DNA of 64,000 nucleotides from Achatina immaculata (Eukaryota; Mollusca; Gastropoda; Stylommatophora; Achatinidae), in the NCBI GenBank assembly GCA_009760885.1, contig CM019701.1:35788697-35852696 (forward strand), read 5' to 3'. The notes beneath the pieces were generated by a model. The model did not search any database. It was not told the origin of the DNA and saw only the letters and a list, made by a program, of their open reading frames with translations. Positions 12,557-22,978 of this stretch are shown one piece after another. The stretch's first letter is position 1; every line of letters begins with the position of its first letter. Position numbers and translations under genes: made by a program.

Positions 12557-14990
12557 TTTCCATATATCGAAGCGATATCGTGATCAAACCAGCAGATAAA
12601 TCCAACAATCTCGTAGTTTGGAAAAAAGATTTATATATCGCGGAAGGAATGTCCCAACTCAGCAATACAAAATTCTATGCCCCAGCGAAAAACGATGCTA
12701 CCCGTTCAAATAATGACATAGTGGAAGCAACCATTAAAGACATAATCACAGAAGGTGGCCTCCCACCCCAAGCTGTTTCTCTTCACGTTAAGGACAGCTG
12801 TTTAGGCACACCCACCTTCTATCTTCTTCCTAAAATCCACAAACCAGGTAACCCTGGACGCCCCATTGTATCAGCTTGTTCATGCCCCACTGAGCATATT
12901 TCTGACTTTTTAGATAGCATCTTCCAGCCTCTAGTACACAAACTACCCTCCTTTTTGAAAGATACCAACCACACCTTAACAACTTTTTATACGATCACAC
13001 TCTCTCAACACCACACCTATCACATCTTTCTCCTTGATGTCTGCTCCCTATACACTTCTATCCCCCATGATGATGGACTTTTAGCACTCCGCTACTTTCT
13101 CGACAAAGACCCTCACCCCACAACTGACACTGACACCATAATCAGACTTACAGAGCTAGTACTAAACCTAAATTCTTTCGAATTCAACGGCGAGTACTTC
13201 GAGCAAATCAGTGGTGTTGCCATGGGAACGAAAATGGGTCCCAGTTATGCATGTCTATTTATGGGCTTTCTGGAAGTCAAATTATGGGAAACCTACACTG
13301 GCAGATTTCCAGAATCCTATAAAAGGTACATCGATGATGGCATTGGAATTACAAGTATGCCACATGAAGACCTTAAAAAATTTATTGAATTCGCTAATAC
13401 ACTCAATAACAACATAAAATTCACTTATGAAATCTCTGACAAGCCTGTTAATTTTTTAGACATTAAAATTTCTATTGGCACAAACAGGCTTGTCACCTCT
13501 GTATTTTACAAGCCCACTGATAGTCACACCTATTTGCTTTACACCCATCCTGAAGCCTGTAAGAACTTCATCCCATATTCCCAACTCCTCCGTCTTCGCC
13601 GCATATGCCAGGATAGTTTGGACTTTATAGATCAGTCCAACAAGTTATTAGAATTTTTCCGTCATCGCCACTACCCAGAAAAGGTCCTTCGTAAAGCCTT
13701 CAACCGTATCCAACTAGTGAGCCGCAAAGAAGTATTCAGGAAAAAGCCTGTTACTCCATCTGACAGAGTTAAGTTAGTACTGCCTTTCCACCCACACGGT
13801 CAGATGGTTAAGAAAATTCTTTATCGTCATCTGCTGATAATCCAACTCGACTCCGACACTAGTGACATTTTCTCTGATCCACCCCTATTGGCATACAAAC
13901 GTGAGCCAAACCTTAAGGACATCCTCGTCCACAGCCACTTGAAGCAGAGCCTTACATATGTTGGCACCAGAGAGTGTAACCGCCCCCGCTGCGTTGCCTG
14001 CCCCGTAGTTTGGGAAACAAAAACAATCACCTTTCCCAGGACTATCCTCACTCTTCATGAGTGATTCACATGCGAGTCCCGAAATGTGATATATATCATC
14101 GTTTGCAAAAGATGCAGGATAACATATATCGGTGAGACGGGCCTCAGATTGGGGGACCGCATGCAAAAACATCTGTACGACATCGCCCAGCATGCTTCGA
14201 AGCCAGTCCCAAATCATTTCAGTGGCCCCAACCACGGAGGCAAATCTGATTTTCTGGTAACAGCCATTAAACAATGTCACGCAGATGACACAAGCCGCCT
14301 GGCACTTGAGAACCGCTGCATTCAAAATTATGAGACGCTGGAACCACATGGGTTAAACTCGCTGTTTAGTTACGCGTAACATCATCTTCTTCAATCATTA
14401 TAGTACCTCTCCACTAAATCCACCCCTTCTTACTTTTCAAACTTCCTGACAGCATCACTCTGCAAACCCGCTTACCTTTCAAACTTCCTCACAGCATCAC
14501 TCTGCAACCCCGCTATTTTCTCTGCAACCCCTTTTCTCTGCAACCCCTCTTCCCCAATCATCTGTTTCAATTTCTCCTAGGTAGGTCGGTATTGCGTCAC
14601 TCTCTCTCCCCTCCCTGGTTCCCCATCCACCACCCCCAGTTACAACCCACTGACCACATGTCACAGGTCTCTATTTAAACAGTCCCACTAGATAAATTCC
14701 TGACACACACCGCTGGACAAGCTACACCTTGCAATTTACAGCTAAGTACTCTTTTAAAAAAATGTATTTATTTATTTATTTTTTAATAGTATTCATGTGA
14801 ATCTATACTTTATCTCCTCTCTCTATTTCTTCGTCCTGTATGTTTTTGTATGATTAAGGCTCACGCCGAAACGTCACAACTTTGTAATCATTAAGTAATA
14901 AAGCTGCTCCTACTTTTTTCCTATTTTATACATTCTGGTATCACAGCTTTACTGCAGTGCTTCGTGTATAGTTGTATACTTATACACTAA
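12557..14990 (+). pseudogene. Penelope-like element, RT plus GIY-YIG endonuclease (copy P2)
   Basis: The most complete Penelope copy in the window. One frame runs from about 12557 to 14379 with a single internal TGA at 14062-14064. The RT shows LLPKIHKPGNPGRPI, DVCSLYTSIPHDDG (motif A), GVAMGTKMGPSYACLFMG (motif B) and YKRYIDDGIGI (motif C). The C-terminal part (14086-14379) is a GIY-YIG domain: IYIIVCKRC, TYIGETGLRLGDR, then a conserved NHF. The N-terminus is truncated. A 3' untranslated region of about 600 bp follows, with a mini-hammerhead-like motif at 14850-14875, ending 'tatacactaattatt'. In this family RT copies RNA and GIY-YIG nicks the target. One nonsense codon separates the two domains here. 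Confidence 0.92.
14846..14880 (+). ncRNA. Mini-hammerhead-like ribozyme motif (copy P2)
   Basis: TTGT, then ATGATTA, hairpin GGC-TCAC-GCC, GAAAC, GTC and ACAA. Stem I (TTGT/ACAA) and stem II (GGC/GCC) can both form. GAAAC directly followed by GTC leaves no loop for stem III, as in the small dimer-acting hammerheads described for Penelope elements. Core positions 3 and 8 read A and T instead of C and G. Confidence 0.6.
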
Positions 14991-15293
14991 TTATTGAGTA
15001 GAAATGTACTGCTCAGTTAGTCGTCGATCCTCCATTATCATGTCATGAATTCTGCCAGTGGTTTCATCAGTGGTTACCGTTCTTGGTCTTCCTGGACGGC
15101 GATCATCTTCTAAACTCTCCTTTCCATGTTTGAATTGAACTGCCAATTTCTTCACTGTGCTGTAAGAAGGGGCACTCTCCCCTAGAGTCTCCACCATATC
15201 TTCATGGATCTCCTTCAGTGATAAGCCCTTGATGCAGAGGTAGCGAATGACTGCTCGATGAGAAATTTTATCAATTTTCTCAATTTCTGCCAC
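14991..15293 (-). pseudogene. Mariner transposase, N-terminal helix-turn-helix part
   Basis: The 100-codon frame begins MAEIEKIDKISHRAVIRYLC and contains LSLKEIHEDMVETLGESAPS, YSTVKKLAVQFKHG and DDRRPGRPRT. This is the paired helix-turn-helix DNA-binding region and linker of mariner/SETMAR-like transposases. It is cut off after DRRLTEQYI by the Penelope 3' end. The usual protein is about 345 residues, so the catalytic domain is absent from this piece. Confidence 0.88.
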
Positions 15294-15411
15294 CTCTTAC
15301 CACTTCAATAGCCTGTAAAAAATTGGTTGCAGTTAATTTCTTGAAACTTGAATCTTACATTATCTACAAATGCACCTAATGTCAACTATGTGTTTCAAGT
15401 ATTTGTACTTT

Positions 15412-15439
15412 GTGCCGAGAACTTATAAATCACCTCTCG
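15412..15439 (-). repeat. Mariner right terminal inverted repeat
   Basis: Reading leftward it gives CGAGAGGTGATTTATAAG then TTCTCGGCAC, next to TA at 15440-15441. It pairs with the left terminus at 11122-11148. Confidence 0.88.
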
Positions 15440-15441
15440 TA

Positions 15442-16387
15442 TGTTCCACCTTGTACCTACAACTTAGACTTTGGAATTAGAATTCCAAGCTGTTCGTGCT
15501 CCACGCCAACATGTCAATGATCTCATGTTGCAGTCCCGTTTTGATCAGAAACTTCCTCTCGTCCTGTTAGAATAACACTGGAATCCAGGAAACCAAAGAG
15601 ACTGTAAGCATATCCTGTATGAGCATTTATCAAAACCATACAAAATACTGTTGTCTGGTGCTCCTTCAGTTCCAATAACCGACATTTATGCATTTAGCAT
15701 ATCGGATTTAAGTGTCATTTTATTATTATTTTTCTCCATTTCCTCTTATCACCACCATGATTCTTTTTTTCTCCTTCACCCCAGTCTATTTAACTTCTTA
15801 CTTAGATATTGCTGTAACGTCGATCGCAGTGCAAGATCTCTGTTGCATCGATGACGGTTCTGAAAGTTAAAAGATAAATCCATGCCAATACTGTACTTCA
15901 TGAGGGAAACTAAAAGGTCACTCTAGCAGAGCCCTCATACCAGAAAAAAGGCTTAACTAGACGCCCAATGCCACTCAGCTCGCAGTAGAGTGCTTTGACG
16001 ATAGCGACTACACTTCTTGCAGTCATTGTCCCTCAACACTCCGAGAATATTTTGGACATAAGTTTCATATACATTCTTTACCGTTGTCATGACTACGCCA
16101 GCATCCCCTAAGTTGGTAACAGGTATCTTGCCACTGCTAATCACATTTAGTAATGATTTCACGGTAAAGTAACAGAGCACAGAATCGCATGGCTAGACCC
16201 CGAAAAACAAAGCACCATCCGACATGAGAGAACGACAAGGGAGTCAACCGTGTCTCGAATTTTCAAGTCCCAGGAAATTCTCTGATCGTTCCCCCCCACC
16301 GACCAAAAGTGCCTCGTCCTCTACACAGGGCTCTGCCACACCACCGTGCGAAAGCCTTGCGAGTTCCATGTTTCAGCAGAATTTCCA
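15442..16387. other. No recognised gene
   Basis: Mixed-composition sequence with only short ORFs and no family I can name. Nothing repeats elsewhere in the window as far as I can see. Confidence 0.5.
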
Positions 16388-16640
16388 TATCAGTCAGTCA
16401 GTCATTTCCATGTCCCTTGTAGAACTTTACCTCCCTAACAGTTATCCTGTAGGCCTTTCGGTTGTAAGTAAGATGCTCTGCTGCTGATGCGTCCATTCGC
16501 AGATCATCATCGATGTCTTGCAGTCATCTTCGTCTTGGTCTTCCCTTTGTTTTCTTTCCCATCATGTACCCCTCCAAGAGTGTCTTCTATGAATTATCAT
16601 GATGTTAAAATATATCCAAAATATTTAAGTTTTCTCTGTA
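16388..16640 (-). pseudogene. RTE-A 3' fragment (copy A0)
   Basis: Diverged antisense copy of the RTE-A C-terminal block (equivalent to 6690-6920). Its 3' tail is a short GACT repeat ('tcagtcagtcagtcattt' on the plus strand). It joins the plus-strand RTE-C fragment at 16643 head to head. Confidence 0.8.
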
Positions 16641-16642
16641 CT

Positions 16643-17037
16643 AGAAGATCTTGATTTTGCAGATGACATAACCCTTATCAGTGACAATATGAAATCGATG
16701 CAAGAAAAAACAGATACCCTATCATTTCTGGATAGCAAAATAGGACTTGAAATTAACAAGGAAAAAAAAAAAATAATAAAACTTCCCATTAATCACGAAG
16801 GACAACTATACGTAGAAATAGTAAACATAGACCAGGATGGTGACACCAGAAAGGAAGTTAGAATTCGAATTACCAAAGCAGCATTGACCTTCAAGAATCT
16901 TGAGAACATATGGCATTCAAAAGTTATAAGCACAAAACCCAAATTAAGATTACTCAATTCAAATGTAATATCCACCCTTATTTATGCATGTGAAAACTGG
17001 AAAACAACTAAAGTAATAAACAACAAATTAGACTCTT
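16643..17037 (+). pseudogene. RTE-C fragment, RT motif C to thumb (copy C2)
   Basis: Open on the plus strand from DLDFADDITLISD (RT motif C) through an RKEVRIRITKAALTF segment to LIYACENWKTTK. The C-terminal tail and everything upstream of motif C are missing. A short internal deletion is likely between the LPINHEGQLYVE and NIDQDGDTRKE segments, where the YLGS block should lie. Confidence 0.75.
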
Positions 17038-17045
17038 GAAAACAA

Positions 17046-18138
17046 ATTCATTCATTCATTTGCATGTCCCTTGCAGAACTTTGCCTCCCTAACACCACTC
17101 CTGTAGGCCTCTCGGTTGTGAGCAAGATGGCCTGCTGCTGATGCATCCATTTCCAGATCATCAACGATGTCTTTCAGCCATCTTCGCCTTGGTCTTCCTC
17201 TCTTTCCCTTTCCCTAAATTATATACCCTTCCAAGACGGTTTTCTCTAGATTATCATGAAGTTTAATGTGTCCAAAATATTTAAGTTTTCTCTCTTTAAT
17301 CCTCTTTACTAGCCAGCCTTCTTCAATATTAAGTTCTTGTAGTATGGATATATTTGTTCTTTTTGTGTCCATGATATTTGAAGAACTCTTCTGAAGCATT
17401 TACATTCAAAGGCATTTATGTGTTTCTCAGCTGTTTTGTTAACTGTCCAGGTCTCACAGGCATATGTTGTGATGGGAAAGATGCATGCCCTTAAAAATCT
17501 TATTTTTGTGGTTCTGTCTGCTCCTCTCCACAGCTTCTTCAGTTGTTTTACTTTCTGAAGAGCGATAGATGTCCTCCTTTTAATTTTCCTCATTGTATCT
17601 CCATTAGTAGTTAGCAGTGATCCAAGATATTCAAAACTCTCCACTTCTTCCAGTTTTTCCTCATTGATACATATTTCAGCTGCCTTGTTTGTTTTGTCAG
17701 TTGTCATCAATTTAGTTTTCTTTGCATTAAGATAGAGGTTTTGCTCTTCACTATTCTTACGGACTGACATAATTAGTTTTTCCATTCCTTTTTGTGTTGT
17801 GGACAGTAATACTGTCATCAGCATATCTAATCTCTGGTATTTCATAACCTCCAATTGTTATGTCATTGTAATAATCTTTGTCTACATCTTCTCTAACATT
17901 CCTCATTATATTTTCAGTATACAAGTTAAATAAGTAAGGCGACAATATGCACCCCTGACTGACCCCTTGTTTTATGTCAGACCAAGTTGTTGTTTCATCA
18001 TTTATTCTTACTGCTGCTTGTTGGTCTAGATACAGTAGTGATGTTAATTGTATCAAATGTGTTGGAAATCCCATTTTTTCCATTATTATTTCCCAAAGTT
18101 TCCGGTGTTGTACGCAATCAAATGTCTTTCAGTAGACT
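17046..18138 (-). pseudogene. RTE-type LINE, family A (copy A3, 3' part)
   Basis: Antisense copy of RTE-A with frames at 18083-17757, 17854-17309 and 17399-17214. They carry the GVSQGCILSPYLF, RYADD and FEYLGSLLTTNGD motifs, split by frameshifts. The tail is a (TGAA)n-type repeat at 17045-17060. The element continues at 18846-19510 after the A4 insertion. It is more diverged than A4, so it is older. Confidence 0.85.
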
Positions 18139-18834
18139 CAATCAATCAATCAATCCTTTGCATGTCCCTTGCGGAACTTTGCCTCCCAAACAGCACTCCT
18201 GTAGGCCTCTCGGTTGTGAGCAAGATGGCCTGCTGCTGCTGCATCCATTTCCAGATCATCAACGATGTCTTGCAGCCATCTTCGTTTCGGTCTTCCTCTT
18301 TTTCTTTTTCCCATTATGTATCCTTCCAATACGGTCTTCTCTAAATTATCATGACGTTTAATGTGTCCAAAATATTTAAATTTTCTCTCTTTAATCCTCT
18401 TTACTAGCCAGCCTTCTTCAATATTAAGCTCTTGTAGTATAGATATATTTGTTCTTTTTTGTGCCCACAATATGTGGAGAACTCTTCTGTAGCATTTACA
18501 TTCAAAGGCATTTATGTGTTTCTCAGCTGTTTTGTTAAGTGTCCAGGTCTCACAGGCATATGTTGCGATGGGAAAGATGCATGCCCTTAAAAATCTTATT
18601 TTTGTGGTTCTGTCTGCTCCTCTCCACAGATTCTTTATTTGTTTTACTTTCTGAAGAGCAATAGATGTCCTCCTTTTAATTTCCCTCATTGTATCTCCAT
18701 TATTAGTTAGTAGTGATCCAAGATATTCAAAACTCTCCACTTCTTCCAGTTTTTCCTCATTGATACATATTTCAGTTGCCTTGTTTGTTTTGTCAGTTGT
18801 CATCACTTTAGTTTTCTTTGCATTAAGATAGAGG
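18139..18834 (-). pseudogene. RTE-type LINE, family A (copy A4), inserted in A3
   Basis: A 5'-truncated copy whose 218-codon frame (18806-18150) is intact from the MTTDKTNKATEICINEEKLE segment to the terminal GHAKD. Its 3' tail is (GATT)n. An exact 11 bp duplication TTCAGTAGACT (18128-18138 and 18835-18845) flanks it. Without it, A3 reads through. It keeps only thumb and C-terminal regions, so no RT activity is possible. Confidence 0.92.
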
Positions 18835-18845
18835 TTCAGTAGACT

Positions 18846-19510
18846 ATAAAAGATAAATATAGATTCACATTAAATTTTGTGCATTTCTCTATTATTAATC
18901 TTATATTGAATATATGATCTCTTGATCCGCTTCCTTGCCTGAAACCAGCTTGGACAATACTGACTTCTTCTATTTTCTTACGAAGTCTACCCATTATGAT
19001 TTTTAACAGAATTGTACTGGCATGACTAATCAGGGCAACAGTTCTGTAGTCTGTGCATAATTTCATGTTACCCTTTTTTGGCAGTGGTATGAATATAGTT
19101 CTTTTCCATTCTTTTGGCCAAATACCTGAATGCCATATCTTTTTACATAGTGCATGATAGATTGTTGCAAATTCTTTTCCTCCTCCTTTAATAAATTCAG
19201 CTGTTATCTCATCATATCCTAGTGATTTACCATTTTCAGATTCTTTATTGCCCATAAAACTTCTTCAATTGTCTGTTCGGGTTCTTTCTCATCCAATAAT
19301 ACTTCAAACTGTTAATTTATGCTTTCACAGTCGGTTGTTTCATACATTCCTCTGCAATATTCCTTCCATCTTTCTAGAATTTCCTCTGTCTCTGTCAAGG
19401 TCTTCCCCATCGTGTCACAAATTACGTTTAGCTTAGGTGTGATATTTCTCGTCAATGTCCTCATTTCTTTAAACATTTCATTATCTCTTCCACACTTCTG
19501 ATGTTAATTT
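18846..19510 (-). pseudogene. RTE-type LINE, family A (copy A3, 5' part)
   Basis: The 139-codon frame (19255-18836) includes ESENGKSLGYDEITAEFIKG, WPKEWKRTIFIPLPKKG and QAGFRQGSGSRDHIFN, the N-terminal RT region. The linker beyond 19255 matches the plus-strand RTE-A copy at 51540-51800. The endonuclease region is not reached. Confidence 0.85.
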
Positions 19511-19984
19511 GTCCAAGTAAAAAGCCACTCCAATCCTTCCTCCTAATTCTCCACCAGAGTATATAAAGATAATTTTCGCTCTTGAAGTGTTCTGATCCCC
19601 AAAATGTGTATACTCGTTCTTTCAATCTCACCACTTATAATTTGACACTGTCCTTTTCACTCTCCTTTCAAAAGATAAATGAGAGTGGGAACATGGAAAT
19701 GTTCCTACTGTTTGTTTTCTTTTTAGTTTAGGGCTTTTTCTTTGTAACGCCTCCAGGAGTTTGTCCGTCATCAGAGTTACTAGTACTGACGTCTGTCTCA
19801 TACTTTTCCCCAGTGTTAAAATTACCTGGCCTGGGGGACTAGCCACCAGATCTTGTTTTCTATCTGATCTTCCATTTTCCTATTAGTTTCTTGGTATCTT
19901 TTAAGAAAGTAGCCTGCCATTGCTTTCCTTCCGGGTAGTGACTGTACTAGTCAGTGATCGTAGCCATTGTCCCTTACATCTTAC

Positions 19985-20440
19985 ATCCTTCCCGTGCCTT
20001 TAAACGTCACATAGGGCTCGCATGGTAGTTTGCCAAGATTTCCTGTTTTCGGCGAGCTTTTCAACCTCATCACGGGCCTCTCTTAACAATGTCCTCTTTT
20101 TGGAGTTTCACGTGGTCGACCTCCTTTTCCTTGGCCTTTTGTGTTCCACTTGATAGTTTGTTTTTGGATTCTCTGTTTCACGTGACCGACATATGTCCAT
20201 CTTCTTTTTCAGATTACCAATGAGTCAGGTTGTTATTTGTTCATCTCTCTTATCTTTGCGTTGTTCCTTCCACTGTACACCGAGTATTTTCCTTAGGCAT
20301 TTGTTTTCAAAAGAGTCTAACTTCTTTAGTTATTTTCCAACATTCACATGCATAAATGAAGGTGATTGAATTGAATTTGAATTGAAGAATCTTAACTTCG
20401 TTTTTGTGCTTATAATTTTTGAATGCCATATTGTCCCTAC
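19985..20440 (-). pseudogene. RTE-C 3' fragment (copy C3)
   Basis: Antisense sequence equivalent to C1 at 4226-4400 and 4780-4970: 'gtttcacgtggtcgacct' and the PRETPKRGH-type tail with stops. The start, 'cgtcacatagggctcgcatg', matches 46978 and is the shared 3' end of the family. About 130 bp present in C1 between the tail and the RT region are shorter here. Confidence 0.7.
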
Positions 20441-20552
20441 ATTGGGGTTATCTACCTACCATCATAGAATGGTGATTATATCGAACATTATCTGCAGGCT
20501 GCTTACCCATTCCATATACCACATGTTCCCATGGCTTCACGTCAACCTGATT

Positions 20553-20569
20553 CGGGGGGGGGGGGGGGC
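20553..20569 (+). repeat. Poly-G run
   Basis: An uninterrupted run of about 16-17 G. Similar homopolymers are at 31367-31378 (G) and 27037-27048 (C). Such runs are unstable and can form quadruplexes; no function is shown. Confidence 0.8.
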
Positions 20570-20704
20570 TATATTCCATCTTGCCATCCGCCGTATAGGT
20601 GCTTAGAGCTGGCCGTGGTTGCCTGCCTACTGAGGATATTTACGGAGATGTACGCATTCATCGTGCACACATCACTTTTATATATGAACATGATCGTTGA
20701 TTAT

Positions 20705-20800
20705 CTATGAATGACATAGGGCATCTTTCTTACAACCGAGAGGCCTACAAGAGAGCTGTTAGGTCCGCAAGGGACATGCACATGACTGATACTGTATGAA
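20705..20800 (+). mobile_element. RTE-A 3'-terminal remnant
   Basis: It matches only the last 80 or so bases of RTE-A ('acaaccgagaggcctacaag', 'ccgcaagggacatgca') followed by a degenerate TGAC/TGAT tail. Confidence 0.7.
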
Positions 20801-20984
20801 CATGACGTAGGACTGTTCATGCGCATTCCAGGAGATGTCTCTGGCACAGGCGGGGGAGCAATTATGGGATTTTCTCGTTTTGCTGTGATGCCAAAACCGT
20901 ATTGAACATGAGCATGAAGTACATTTCTTCGCCTCAAACACTACTCATTAGTTATCTTGGCTGTCATCATTCTTCTCAGTAATC

Positions 20985-21775
20985 AATCTCTATTGCCTCC
21001 AATGATTTATTCATTTGCTTCCCAGTAATCCATGATTCACATCCGTATAGCAAATTAGGTTCAATGTAGAACTATAATACTTTCTTTTTAACAACCTTCC
21101 AAACGACCAAACCAATGAAGCAAAAATACCAGCAGCGCATCTGGCCCAGATTGAATCCGATACTCACTTTTAAAACAGGCATCCAAGAAATAGCTAAGGA
21201 TTTCAATCACAGCGCCAATACAGTAAAATACTATACGATTGGCTACATAGTCACTTTATACCAATCCCCAAAACCGGAAAGTACACAAACCAATTGACTT
21301 CTTATCGCATTATTATTCTTCAAAATAATTACGGGAAAATCATGGAAAAGCTAAAAAAATATTATGGGAACTTGAAAGAAAAAAAATGCATACTACCTGA
21401 AAGTTTGGAAGGATGCCGGCCGGGATGAGATACAGTCGCCAACAATTGCAACGTTTGAAACATAGGCATTCCAAATAAAAAAGGAAACATTGATGGTTGC
21501 ATTAGATTTAGAAGAATCTTACAGTAGTGTAGACTACTCCACGCTGCTAACAATTATGCTTGAAATGAGGTTAGAAACATGGATCACCAAGTGGACGGCG
21601 AACGCACTTTTTTTTTTTACAGTAGTGCTATAATGCAGAACATTCCAACCAACCCAGATATACTCTGGGTTACCCCAGGGGTCTCCACTCTCCCAAGTCT
21701 TATATAGCATCTACACGATAGGCCTTGTCAACTACATAAATCATCAACATGAAAACTATTAACTTTTGTGGATGA
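20985..21775 (+). pseudogene. I/Jockey-type LINE with RNase H, RT part (copy I1)
   Basis: Broken plus-strand frames show LINE RT fragments: GNIDGCIRF in one frame beside a palm stretch TLMVALDLEESYSSVDYSTL (motif A region, about 21490-21545), a motif B-like GLPQGSPLSQVLYSIYT (about 21665-21715) and FVDDVLLF (motif C, about 21765-21785). The element resumes at 22700 after a foreign segment. Confidence 0.72.
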
Positions 21776-21779
21776 TGTT

Positions 21780-22015
21780 TTACTATTTTTTTATTTTTTA
21801 ATTTTTATTGTTTTTATTTAATTTTTATTGTCTAGTTTTTAATTATATTAATGGTATATATTTATTACAATATATTATATATATTATAATAATATATATT
21901 TGTTATATTAATAATATATTATTATATATATTATATATTAATTAATAATTAATTTTTATTAATTTATTATTATAATTATTAATTATTAATATTTATGTTA
22001 TATTAATAACTAATA
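21780..22015. repeat. A/T-only tract
   Basis: About 230 bp composed almost entirely of A and T, with many short palindromes of TTAATTAATAA type. It separates I1 from the endonuclease fragment at 22016. It may be an expanded simple repeat or the breakpoint of an insertion. Confidence 0.85.
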
Positions 22016-22320
22016 ATGATCGAGCTTACGGTCCCATACGAAACTAGAATAGAGGAACAGCATTTATTCAAATTGGAGAAGTACAATGATCTGGTCAAGC
22101 AACTGAGGCAGGGGGCAGGAATCAGGGCAAAAGTGATAGCTGTAGAAATGGGAGCAAGGGGATTCGTAGCAACATCAGTATGTGACCTATGTAAGCAACT
22201 GTGCATAAAGGGACAAGCAAGAGCAAGGGCATTGAGAAGCCTTTCAGAAACAGCAGAAAAGGCCTCATGCTGGCTGTGGAGTATGCGAAACAAGCATTGG
22301 GAACATAAGTAATTTCATTT
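22016..22320 (+). pseudogene. C-terminal restriction-like endonuclease domain of an R2-type LINE
   Basis: The frame contains IELTVPYETRIEEQHLFKLE, KYNDLVKQLRQ and VIAVEMGARGFVATSV, ending in ASCWLWSMRNKHW. In the known family the acidic residues, the lysine before 'KY' and the E of VEMGARGF fit a PD-(D/E)XK-like nuclease placed after the RT, which nicks the target. The RT and zinc-finger parts are absent. A single indel near 'QGAGIRAK' is possible. The frame is clean here, unlike the I1 LINE around it, so it is probably a later insertion. Confidence 0.75.
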
Positions 22321-22337
22321 GCCACAACCAATACCAG

Positions 22338-22422
22338 TCCTCCGTAGCTAAATCGCTAAAGACGCACTTCAAAAAGCGCAGTGGCAACTGGAAGATCATG
22401 GGTTCGATCCCGGGACCGGAAA
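22338..22422 (+). other. tRNA-like segment downstream of the endonuclease frame
   Basis: It begins with an A-box-like stretch 'gtagctaaatcgctaaagac' and ends with a B-box-like 'gggttcgatcccgggac', 85 bp in all, with a long variable arm as in class II (Leu/Ser) tRNAs. The anticodon stem is poor, so it is not a working tRNA gene. It lies between the LINE stop codon and the putative LINE 3' UTR. It could be part of that UTR or a SINE head. Confidence 0.5.
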
Positions 22423-22565
22423 AAAAAGCAACAACTCACAAGACCTCTGGGAGTCATGACCCAGAGGGGCCCACCCCCCTTAGAGTGTCAGGAGTTTAAA
22501 GGGCCGAAACACTTGTCTGAGGGGGGTGTTGTTGTTCCGCTCTCTACGGTAGAGTGTTTCCTGCA
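22423..22565 (+). other. Putative 3' UTR of the endonuclease-type LINE
   Basis: A GC-rich stretch contains a strong hairpin, 'gacctctgggag' to 'gacccagaggggcc', and a 'gggccgaaacacttgtctga' motif. It then gives way to AT-rich sequence. By position it would be the 3' UTR of the 22016 element. This is inference. Confidence 0.4.
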
Positions 22566-22699
22566 TGTTATTATACTGCACATGGCAAAAATAGACAATT
22601 ATAATTATTTGGTAAAAATAGACAATTATATTAAAAACAAACAACATCACCAGGTGGTGCAGTGACCGTGAAGCATAAATAATTCCTGTGAAATCCCTG

Positions 22700-22968
22700 T
22701 AGTGCTCACTAAATAACAGAACCGACAAAGAAATTTTGCCCCAGATTTCTTATGGAAATACTCCCATTCACCAAACTTCACCAAACACATAGAGGAAACG
22801 GCGTTTAAGGCAATACAGGGACTGGCTGTCATCAGAGGCATAGCATATCTACAACTTCCGGCATATCTACAACTTCCGCAAAACATCCTGTTCACACTAA
22901 TGAGAGCGTTGATCCTATCCACAATAGACTACGGCGTGGGCTTATTAACGCGTGGGCTTATTAACGCT
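22700..22968 (+). pseudogene. I/Jockey-type LINE, end of RT (copy I1)
   Basis: The plus-strand frame contains FKAIQGLAVIRGIAYLQLP and LILSTIDYGVGLLT, the segment that in I/Jockey elements joins RT to RNase H. A 17-20 bp tandem duplication ('gcatatctacaacttccg') has lengthened it. SINE S3 interrupts it at 22979. Confidence 0.65.
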
Positions 22969-22978
22969 GTCTAAAAAG

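Larger units (their letters stand above)
11122..15439 (-). mobile_element. Mariner-type DNA transposon carrying nested insertions
   Basis: Inverted termini of about 26 bp (11122-11148 and 15412-15439) share 'GTGATT.ATAAGTTCTCGGC'. Both are flanked by TA (11120-11121 and 15440-15441), the expected mariner target duplication. The transposase reads leftwards: its N-terminal part is at 14991-15293 and its C-terminal part at 12433-12483 plus 11135-11313. The middle of the transposase, including the catalytic core, is missing. The space is filled by RTE-A copy A2 (11321-12425), a small RTE-A piece and a Penelope element. It is non-autonomous and dead. Confidence 0.88.

Noticed and set aside
14991..15293. 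Host SETMAR-like gene
   Set aside because: The terminal inverted repeats, TA duplications and missing catalytic part show it is a broken mariner transposon.
18826..18850. Internal deletion in one long RTE-A copy
   Set aside because: The exact TTCAGTAGACT at both sides shows this is the edge of a nested insertion (A4 in A3).
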